From positions 1 through 32,615 of the forward strand of contig JAQXOE010000040.1 of assembly GCA_029098505.1 (NCBI GenBank): 32,615 bases of DNA, in the 5' to 3' direction. Below the pieces are notes generated by a model. That model searched no databases, was not told the origin of the DNA, and saw only the letters and a program-made list of their open reading frames with translations. This DNA comes from Bacteroidales bacterium (GTDB lineage: Bacteria; Bacteroidota; Bacteroidia; Bacteroidales; UBA932). Below are positions 26,268-32,615 of this stretch, in pieces. A program made the position numbers and the translations under genes. The first letter of the stretch is position 1; each line of letters opens with the position of its first letter.

Positions 26268-27803
26268 TTAATCTCCTTTCTTGGCAACTGCCTTCTCCGG
26301 ACGCATCTGAGGGAAGAAAAGAACATCCTGGATAGTACTCTGACCGGTCATGAACATAGTGAGTCTGTCGATGCCCATTCCGAGACCTGAGGTAGGAGGC
26401 ATACCGTATTCAAGGGCGCGCACGAAATCGTAGTCGATGAACATTGCCTCATCGTCTCCCTTGCTCTTAAGCGCAGCCTGCTCCTCGAATCTCTCCAACT
26501 GGTCGATAGGGTCGTTGAGCTCCGAATATGCATTGGCAAGTTCCTTTCCGCAAACGAAGAGCTCGAAGCGCTCGGTAAGGGTAGGGTCCTCGCGATGTCT
26601 CTTGGTGAGAGGGGACATCTCGACAGGGTAGTCGATGATGAAAGTAGGCTGGATGAGGTTCTTCTCGCAGTACTCTCCGAAGATAGCGTCAATGAGCTTG
26701 CCCTTGCCCATAGAAGGCTCGGTCTCGACATTGAGTTTCTTGCAGGTCTCGCGGAGTTGATCCTCGTCCATTCCCTTTACATCCACACCGGCGTACTCCT
26801 TTATGGCCTCCAGGATAGGAAGCCTGCGGTATCCGGCCTTGAAATCCACCTTGTTGTCGCCTATGGTTACCTCTGTGGTGCCGTTCACCCTGAGAGAAAT
26901 CTTCTCAAGCATCTTTTCGACGAACTCCATCATCCAGATGTAGTCCTTGTAAGCGACATAGATTTCCATACAGGTGAACTCAGGGTTGTGGGTCTTGTCC
27001 ATACCCTCGTTGCGGAAATCCTTCGCGAATTCGTAAACGCCTGAATATCCGCCTACTATGAGTCTCTTAAGATAGAGCTCGTTGGCAATTCTCAGATAAA
27101 GAGGAATGTCAAGCGCATTGTGGTGAGTAATGAAAGGACGGGCGGTAGCTCCTCCCGGAATGCTCTGGAGTATAGGTGTCTCCACCTCCAGACAGCCTGC
27201 CTCGTTGAAATACTCGCGCATAGTGGCCACTATCTGAGCCCTCTTGATGAAGGTCTCCTTGACCTGCGGGTTAACAATGAGGTCCACATACCTCTGGCGG
27301 TAGCGGAGCTCAGGGTCGGTGAAGGCATCGTGAACGGTTCCGTCTGCATCCGCCTTTACGATAGGGAGGACCTTGAGTGACTTGCTGAGCAGGGTGAGTT
27401 CCTTTGCGTGAACAGAGAGCTGTCCGGTCTGGGTTATGAAAGCAAAACCCTTGATACCTACTATGTCTCCGATATCCAGGAGCTTCTTCCAAACCGTGTT
27501 GTACATAGTCTTGTCTTCGCCTTCGCAGATTTCATCGCGTTTGATGTAAACCTGGATTCTGCCGGTCTCGTCCTGGAGTTCTCCGAATGAGGCTGCACCC
27601 ATAATGCGGCGGCTCATGATTCGGCCTGCAATGCATACCTCCTTGAAGTTTCCCTTGGATTCGTCATACTGCTCAAGGATTTCCTTAGCAGTAGTGTTTA
27701 CTGGGTAAAGTGGAGCCGGATAAGGCTCTATGCCAAGTTCTCTGAGCTTGGAGAGAGACTCCCTTCTCTGGAGTTCCTGTTCGCTGTACTCGATATTGCT
27801 CAT
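26268..27803 (-). CDS. lysS: Lysyl-tRNA synthetase, class II
   Basis: 511 aa. The N-terminal OB-fold anticodon domain (about 55-165, [20 protein letters not shown]) is followed by the class II core. Motif 2 is [20 protein letters not shown] and motif 3 is [12 protein letters not shown] near the C terminus. It charges tRNA-Lys. It lacks the C-terminal extension seen in some Bacteroides LysS proteins of about 575 aa. First gene of the lysS-rRNA methyltransferase-aroE-ssb-MFS-dxs run. A candidate -7 box (TATTTTCG, minus strand 27851-27844, one mismatch) lies about 40 nt upstream. Confidence 0.97.
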   Translation of the reverse strand: MSNIEYSEQELQRRESLSKLRELGIEPYPAPLYPVNTTAKEILEQYDESKGNFKEVCIAGRIMSRRIMGAASFGELQDETGRIQVYIKRDEICEGEDKTMYNTVWKKLLDIGDIVGIKGFAFITQTGQLSVHAKELTLLSKSLKVLPIVKADADGTVHDAFTDPELRYRQRYVDLIVNPQVKETFIKRAQIVATMREYFNEAGCLEVETPILQSIPGGATARPFITHHNALDIPLYLRIANELYLKRLIVGGYSGVYEFAKDFRNEGMDKTHNPEFTCMEIYVAYKDYIWMMEFVEKMLEKISLRVNGTTEVTIGDNKVDFKAGYRRLPILEAIKEYAGVDVKGMDEDQLRETCKKLNVETEPSMGKGKLIDAIFGEYCEKNLIQPTFIIDYPVEMSPLTKRHREDPTLTERFELFVCGKELANAYSELNDPIDQLERFEEQAALKSKGDDEAMFIDYDFVRALEYGMPPTSGLGMGIDRLTMFMTGQSTIQDVLFFPQMRPEKAVAKKGD

Positions 27804-27840
27804 TATTCGATTAGGTTATTCTTCGTTATTTTTCTACAAC

Positions 27841-27871
27841 TTGCGAAAATACAAAAAAATTGATAAATTTG
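27841..27871 (+). promoter_or_regulatory. recJ promoter
   Basis: TTG at 27841-27843, a 20-bp spacer and TAAATTTG at 27864-27871 (exact TAnnTTTG). The last base of the box is only 8 bp before the recJ ATG at 27879, so transcription should begin at or within a few bases of the start codon. The possible lysS -7 box (27844-27851, minus strand) lies in the spacer. Confidence 0.75.
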
Positions 27872-27878
27872 TACAATT

Positions 27879-29612
27879 ATGGCGAAGGAATGCAAATGGA
27901 TACTCAAAGAGCCTGCAGATCCTGAAAAGGTGACAAGACTCGCTACGGAAGTCGGAATAGACCGGGTTCTGGCGGAGCTGCTTGTCAAACGTGGTGTCGA
28001 GACCTTTGAGGAAGCACGTTCCTTCTTCCGCCCGGATCTCTCAAATCTCCACGACCCCTTCCTGATGAAGGATATGGACAGGGCAGTGGAAAGAGTCAGG
28101 AAGGCCATAGTCTCAGGTGAAAAAATCCTTGTTTACGGCGATTATGACGTGGACGGAACCACAGCCGTAGCCCTGGTTTATTCTTTCCTGAAGCGCTTCA
28201 CCTCAAATATCGACTTCTATGTTCCGGACAGGAACGATGAAGGCTATGGAGTCTCCCTGAAGGGAGTCGATTGGGCACATCAGAACGGTTTCACCCTGAT
28301 TATAACCTTGGACTGTGGCATCAAGGCCATAGAGAAGACTGAATATGCCTCGGAAAGGGGCATAGATATGATTATTTGCGACCACCATCTTCCTGATGCC
28401 GAGCTTCCTGCAGCAGTGGCTGTCCTGGACCCGAAAAGGGAGGATTGCAGTTATCCTTTCGATGACCTTTCCGGCTGCGGTGTCGGTTTCAAGCTTGTCC
28501 AGGCTTATTCACAGCGCTATAACGTGCCGTTTGAGAGCCTCATCCCGCTTCTCGACTATCTGGTGGTGAGCATTGCCTCTGACCTTGTTTCCGTAGTGGG
28601 GGAGAACCGTGTTCTGGCGCATTTCGGCCTCAAGCAGCTGAACGATTCTCCGCGTGCAGGCCTTTTCGCGATGATTACCCTCTCCAAACTCGAACCCGGA
28701 CACGTCACCATCGACGACATTGTCTTCAAAATAGGTCCACGCATCAATGCGGCAGGACGTATGGAGACCGGGCGTTTGGCCGTCGAGCTCCTTACTTCCG
28801 ACGACCTGGACTCGGCGATGGAGATAGGCGAAAAAATCAATGAGAACAACAACGAGAGAAAGAGTATAGACCGTGAAATCACCCAGGAGGCCCTGGAAAT
28901 GGTACAGAACGGACAATGTCTTTCTTGGCAGAATGCTACCATAGTCTATAATCCGAACTGGAACAAGGGTGTGGTCGGCATCGTGGCTTCACGCCTCGTC
29001 GAGGCCTTCTATAAGCCTACTATAGTCCTGACTAAGTCAAACGGCTTCGTTACCGGCTCGGCTCGAAGCATACAGGGCCTGGACCTTTATGAAGCTATAG
29101 AGAACTGTTCTGATCTTCTTGAAAACTTCGGAGGACACGTATATGCGGCAGGACTTACACTCAAGGAAGAAAATCTCGCCGAATTCAGCGAACGCGTCAA
29201 CAGATTCATCGGTGAAAAGGTTACTGAGGAAATGATGACTCCTGTCATCGAGCTTGATGCCAAGCTTGACTTCGCTCGTATCACTCCAAAATTCTTCCGC
29301 ATCCTCAAGCAGTTCCAACCTTTCGGACCGGGAAACAACAACCCTCTCTTCCTGACTGAAAACGTCTATGACGACGGGAATGGCCGTAAAGTCGGAGCCG
29401 GCGGAGTGCATATGAAGCTGGACCTTATCCAGGAGTCGCAGCCTTACCATCGTATCTCTGCCATTGCCTTCAATATGTCAGACTTCTATGAGTATATCAA
29501 GGCGGGCAATCCTTTCGACGTCTGCTACTCCATTGTGGAAAACTACTACCGCGGCACATCCACTATCCAGTTGAGGGTGAAGGATATGCACGAGAGAGAT
29601 GAACTTATTTAG
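27879..29612 (+). CDS. recJ: Single-stranded-DNA-specific exonuclease RecJ
   Basis: 577 aa, the normal length. A 5'-3' ssDNA exonuclease of the DHH family acting in recombination and mismatch/base-excision repair. Visible are motif I YGDYDVDGTT (86-95), D145 in TLDCG, the DHH triad CDHHLPD (167-173) and SIASD (231-235), all metal ligands, then the DHHA1 domain with GRMETGRLAVELL and TGSARSIQGLDLY, and a C-terminal OB fold. The ATG at 27879 is the only sensible start and the predicted mRNA has almost no leader. Convergent with aroK across 50 bp without an obvious terminator. Confidence 0.97.
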   Translation: MAKECKWILKEPADPEKVTRLATEVGIDRVLAELLVKRGVETFEEARSFFRPDLSNLHDPFLMKDMDRAVERVRKAIVSGEKILVYGDYDVDGTTAVALVYSFLKRFTSNIDFYVPDRNDEGYGVSLKGVDWAHQNGFTLIITLDCGIKAIEKTEYASERGIDMIICDHHLPDAELPAAVAVLDPKREDCSYPFDDLSGCGVGFKLVQAYSQRYNVPFESLIPLLDYLVVSIASDLVSVVGENRVLAHFGLKQLNDSPRAGLFAMITLSKLEPGHVTIDDIVFKIGPRINAAGRMETGRLAVELLTSDDLDSAMEIGEKINENNNERKSIDREITQEALEMVQNGQCLSWQNATIVYNPNWNKGVVGIVASRLVEAFYKPTIVLTKSNGFVTGSARSIQGLDLYEAIENCSDLLENFGGHVYAAGLTLKEENLAEFSERVNRFIGEKVTEEMMTPVIELDAKLDFARITPKFFRILKQFQPFGPGNNNPLFLTENVYDDGNGRKVGAGGVHMKLDLIQESQPYHRISAIAFNMSDFYEYIKAGNPFDVCYSIVENYYRGTSTIQLRVKDMHERDELI

Positions 29613-29662
29613 AAAAGTCTCGATTGAGGTCTTTGCAGAGCTTGTCGGCAGCGGGTCAATGT

Positions 29663-30190
29663 TTACTCCTTATCGTAGTATTTCAAGCTTTCAATTACCA
29701 GCTGTGCCACTTCCGTGGTGTTCAGGGCATCGGTATCGATTATGATGTCCGAATTGCTCTCATAAAGCGGGGTCCTTTCAGCGAGCAGGGGAGCGATGGA
29801 ATGGCTTTGAAGCAGCGGGCGCTTGTCCTTTCCCCCTTCCAGCCTCATCTCAAGCGTTTCCAGCTTTGCCCTCAAGAAGATGACTGTCGATTTTTCACGC
29901 AAAAGCGCTGCATTCTCCTCGCGGACTATGGCCCCTCCTCCGAGCGAAAGTATCAGGGACAACTCTTTTGAATCGCTGGATGCAGCTTCAAGCACTGCCT
30001 TGAGAGCCTTGCTTTCGCGTCTTCGGAAGCCATTCTCGCCTTCCTCTGAAAAGAGTTCAGGAATGCTTCGCCCATATTTCTCCACTATATAATCGTCCAG
30101 GTCAATGAAAGTGGCCTGAGTCAAGGCCGAGAGTTTTCTCCCGACGCTGCTCTTGCCGCTTCCCATAAATCCTGTCAATGTCGCAATCAT
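29663..30190 (-). CDS. aroK: Shikimate kinase
   Basis: 175 aa. Phosphorylates shikimate at the 3-hydroxyl with ATP. The Walker A loop is GFMGSGKSS (7-15); the shikimate site has FIDLDDYI (D32-D33), FRRRES (55-60) and LSLGGGAIV (81-89); the lid has KRPLL and the adenine-side RTPLYE. Standard length. Begins 2 nt after the parC stop, so it is co-transcribed with the topoisomerase IV gene. The other shikimate-pathway gene in the window, aroE, is in a different operon. Confidence 0.96.
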   Translation of the reverse strand: MIATLTGFMGSGKSSVGRKLSALTQATFIDLDDYIVEKYGRSIPELFSEEGENGFRRRESKALKAVLEAASSDSKELSLILSLGGGAIVREENAALLREKSTVIFLRAKLETLEMRLEGGKDKRPLLQSHSIAPLLAERTPLYESNSDIIIDTDALNTTEVAQLVIESLKYYDKE

Positions 30191-30192
30191 CG

Positions 30193-32615
30193 CTAGAACA
30201 ATGTAAGTTCCTCACCATCATCGATTTCCGGAACGTTAACCGAATCCAGGTCGATTTCCGGCAGGTCAATCTCGTCCTCTTTATCGATAATATCGTTCAC
30301 GTCAATCTCCTCAGCCTTCTCCAGAGGCTCGATGAACTCCACCTTCTTCACTTCGAGAGAATGGCATTTCTTGCCCTTGGCGCTGAGTCCCTTCTTGGCA
30401 ATGAATTCTTCCACATCCACCTTTTCAGGCTCCCGGGACTCGTTCTTGCCTCCGAAGCTGACCAGCATCTGAGGATGCTTGTCGTCGCAAATATCCACGA
30501 GGTATGAATTCTTGCCTTCGGCAATGAAAAGGACAGGATTATTGTCGCTTAAAGTGAAGGAGAACCTCTTTACATAGAAGGCCTTGACTCCCGCATCCCA
30601 ATAAAGGACACTGAAGGTCTTGTCCGGATCGAATTTCTCTATCCTGAGGACTTCACCCTGATACCTGTTAACCAAATCGAAGGATGTGGTGTAATAGCTG
30701 CCGTTCTTGAAGATAGCCAGCACCTTGTCGTCGGTATTGAACTGGCCGAGGTAGAGACCCCTGCCGTCATCATTGAGCTTCTGAATGTCGGCATCGTACC
30801 ATATGTCCTTGCCCGAAATGGTGGATACTCCCTTGCTCTTCAGTACTATCCTCTGAATAGGGTTCTTGGATACGAGATTGCCCCTGGAAGCCTTGCCCTT
30901 GATGGCGAGGGTGGAGAAATCGTATTCCATTATATTCTTCTTGAGCTTCGGACGCGGACGAAGATAAATCTTCACGGATTCCGCCTCTCCGTTGTGGTTT
31001 GCGGAGAACCAGAGTATCTTGGATGAAGGCTCACCGGTGGTGATGTCGTATTCCTTGTCTCGAGTCACCGAAGTGATGGCGAAACGCTTGGCATAGGTCA
31101 CGCTGCTCTTGCCTTCGCGGTAGATGACATTGTATATGGTTCTCGAATCGTTTCTCTGGAAAACGCCCACATAGAGCAGGTCCTTCCAGAAGAAGGCCTT
31201 GTCGGTGACCTTGGTGACGATATACTTGCCTTCCTTGTTGATGACAATGATTTCGGACAGATCGGAGCACTCGCAGATGAACTCTCCGTTGTCGTCTTTC
31301 TTCAAGCCGATTCCGACGAAGCCCTCGGCCATATTGGCATAAAGCTTCGCATTGTTGTGCACGACCTTGGTGACGGCGATGCTCTCGAAGTTGGTGATTT
31401 CCGTGCGACGAGGGAAGTCCTTTCCGTATTTCTTCTTGAGATTTCTGAACCAGTTCACAGTGAACTCGGTAAGATGCTCGATCTGGTCCTTGATCTTCAT
31501 CATCTCTTCCTCGATGCTCCTGACCTTCTCGTCCATCGCCTTGGTGTCGAACTTGGAGATCTTCCGGACAGGCTTCTCGACCAGCTTGAGTATATCATCC
31601 ATCACGATTTCCCTCTTGAGCAGTTCCTGATACTCCTTCATATGGGTATATACATCCTGAATCTGCTCTTCCCAGTTTCTCTGGTCCTGCTCGAGCACCT
31701 TGTATATCCTGTTCTCGAAGAAGATTCTTTCGAGCGAGCTGTAGTGCCATTCGTTTTCAAGCTCGTCGAGTTTAATCTGAAGCTGACGCCCGAGTATTTC
31801 CTTGGTATGATAGGTATCGTACTCGAGTATCTGGTTCACATCCAGGAACTGAGGCTTGTGCTCCTTGATGACGCAGGCATTCGGGGAGATATTGATTTCG
31901 CAGTCGGTGAAAGCGTAGAGTGCATCTATGGTCTTATCCGGAGAAACGTCGTTTGGAAGATGAATGAGGATTTCCACGTGGTCCGTGGTCATATCCTCGA
32001 TTTTCTTGATCTTGATCTTACCCTTCTCCTTGGCTTTAAGTATGGACTCTATGACTATGCCGGAAGTCTTGCTGTAAGGGATTTCGGTGATGGCAACGGT
32101 GTTCTTGTCGATTTTCTCAATCTTCGCACGCACCTTCACCACTCCGCCCCTGTGCCCCTTCATATATTTTGAGCAATCCGCATATCCTCCGGTAGGGAAG
32201 TCAGGATAGAGTTCGTAAGGCTCTTCCTTGAGTATGGCAATGGATGCGTCTATGAGCTCGTTGAAATTGTGGGGGAGTATCTTGGATGCCATGCCTACGG
32301 CAATACCCTCAGTACCCTGAGCCAGCAGCAGAGGGAATCTTACGGGAAGCTCCGTTGGCTCCTGGTTCCTGCCGTCATAGGAGGTCATCCAATTGGTTAC
32401 CTTAGGGTCGAAGATTACCTCTTTGGCGAACTTGCTGAGTCTGGCCTCTATGTATCTTGGCGCCGCATTCGAATCGCCTGTAAGTATGTTTCCCCAGTTT
32501 CCCTGGCAGTCAACAGCATAACCTTTCTGGCCGAGCTGAACCAACGCTCCCAAGATGGAAGCGTCACCGTGAGGGTGGTACTGCATAGCCTGGCCGACGA
32601 TATTCGCCACCTTGG
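30193..32615 (-). CDS. parC: DNA topoisomerase IV subunit A (partial, N terminus beyond the window)
   Basis: At least 806 residues; the reading frame continues past the right edge, so the N terminus is missing. ParC cuts and rejoins DNA to decatenate chromosomes. Catalytic tyrosine is in AAPRYIEARLS; GNWGNILTGD, GIAVGMASKILPHN and DFPTGGY are winged-helix and tower motifs. A long coiled-coil region follows (ELENEWHYSSLERIFFE onward). No GyrA-box (QRRGGKG) appears in the C-terminal domain, supporting topoisomerase IV rather than gyrase. The quinolone site reads YHPHGDASILG, with Ala and Gly at the GyrA Ser83 and Asp87 equivalents. The protein ends in a very acidic tail finishing EELTLF. Confidence 0.93.
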   Translation of the reverse strand, partial: KVANIVGQAMQYHPHGDASILGALVQLGQKGYAVDCQGNWGNILTGDSNAAPRYIEARLSKFAKEVIFDPKVTNWMTSYDGRNQEPTELPVRFPLLLAQGTEGIAVGMASKILPHNFNELIDASIAILKEEPYELYPDFPTGGYADCSKYMKGHRGGVVKVRAKIEKIDKNTVAITEIPYSKTSGIVIESILKAKEKGKIKIKKIEDMTTDHVEILIHLPNDVSPDKTIDALYAFTDCEINISPNACVIKEHKPQFLDVNQILEYDTYHTKEILGRQLQIKLDELENEWHYSSLERIFFENRIYKVLEQDQRNWEEQIQDVYTHMKEYQELLKREIVMDDILKLVEKPVRKISKFDTKAMDEKVRSIEEEMMKIKDQIEHLTEFTVNWFRNLKKKYGKDFPRRTEITNFESIAVTKVVHNNAKLYANMAEGFVGIGLKKDDNGEFICECSDLSEIIVINKEGKYIVTKVTDKAFFWKDLLYVGVFQRNDSRTIYNVIYREGKSSVTYAKRFAITSVTRDKEYDITTGEPSSKILWFSANHNGEAESVKIYLRPRPKLKKNIMEYDFSTLAIKGKASRGNLVSKNPIQRIVLKSKGVSTISGKDIWYDADIQKLNDDGRGLYLGQFNTDDKVLAIFKNGSYYTTSFDLVNRYQGEVLRIEKFDPDKTFSVLYWDAGVKAFYVKRFSFTLSDNNPVLFIAEGKNSYLVDICDDKHPQMLVSFGGKNESREPEKVDVEEFIAKKGLSAKGKKCHSLEVKKVEFIEPLEKAEEIDVNDIIDKEDEIDLPEIDLDSVNVPEIDDGEELTLF

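Noticed and set aside
31357..32172. 271-codon open frame antisense to parC
   Set aside because: Leu/Val/His-rich translation typical of a reverse-complement shadow, inside a conserved gene.

Overview
The window looks like an ordinary stretch of core chromosome from a Bacteroidota, most likely a member of Bacteroidales. Four things suggest this. Most genes lack Shine-Dalgarno sequences. Several promoters fit the Bacteroidota primary-sigma pattern (TTTG or TTG, about 19-22 bp, then TAnnTTTG). Protein families typical of the group are present, such as a DUF6913-like protein and a topoisomerase IV A subunit of the 'YHPHGDAS' type. The block tRNA-Thr/Tyr/Gly/Thr - tuf - tRNA-Trp - secE-nusG-rplKAJL-rpoBC is the classic order for the group. 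The species cannot be named from sequence alone.

Layout, left to right. (1) 1-320: tRNA-Arg(TCT) on the minus strand with a strong promoter and a long terminator; beyond its 3' end lies a non-coding edge carrying an exact 11-bp tandem repeat. (2) 318-2818, minus: an operon of an adenosine-kinase-like PfkB kinase, a DUF6913-like protein and a DUF368/PopT-family undecaprenyl-phosphate translocase. (3) 2920-4856, plus: a divergent pair, a flippase-like membrane protein (UPF0104/LPG-synthase TM family) and folD, overlapping by four bases. (4) 4857-5274: a non-coding gap with two unexplained inverted repeats and the terminator of the next operon. (5) 5275-7555, minus: cysS and exodeoxyribonuclease III. 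(6) 7718-20758, minus: the transcription/translation super-cluster, from a promoter at about 20.75-20.78 kb to a terminator after rpoC, with attenuator-like hairpins before tuf and before rpoB. (7) 20788-27803, minus: lysS, a TrmH-family rRNA methyltransferase, aroE, ssb, an MFS transporter and dxs, tightly packed and partly overlapping. (8) 27879-29612, plus: recJ, with a promoter so close to the ATG that the mRNA is probably leaderless. (9) 29663-32615, minus: aroK and the C-terminal part of parC, which runs off the right edge.

Most genes serve information processing (RNA polymerase, EF-Tu, ribosomal proteins, tRNAs, two aminoacyl-tRNA synthetases, SSB, RecJ, ExoIII, topoisomerase IV) or basic metabolism (one-carbon folate, shikimate, MEP isoprenoid pathway). 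DXP synthase feeds isoprenoid and hence undecaprenyl synthesis, and PopT recycles undecaprenyl phosphate, but they sit in different operons.

I found no CRISPR array, no recognisable transposase or phage gene, no toxin-antitoxin pair and no convincing new multi-gene system. The points most worth checking are the long hairpin at 5167-5234, the repeat beside tRNA-Arg, the divergent quinolone-site residues of ParC, lineage-specific insertions in NusG, AroE and FolD, and the compact regulatory layout around the tRNA and recJ promoters.
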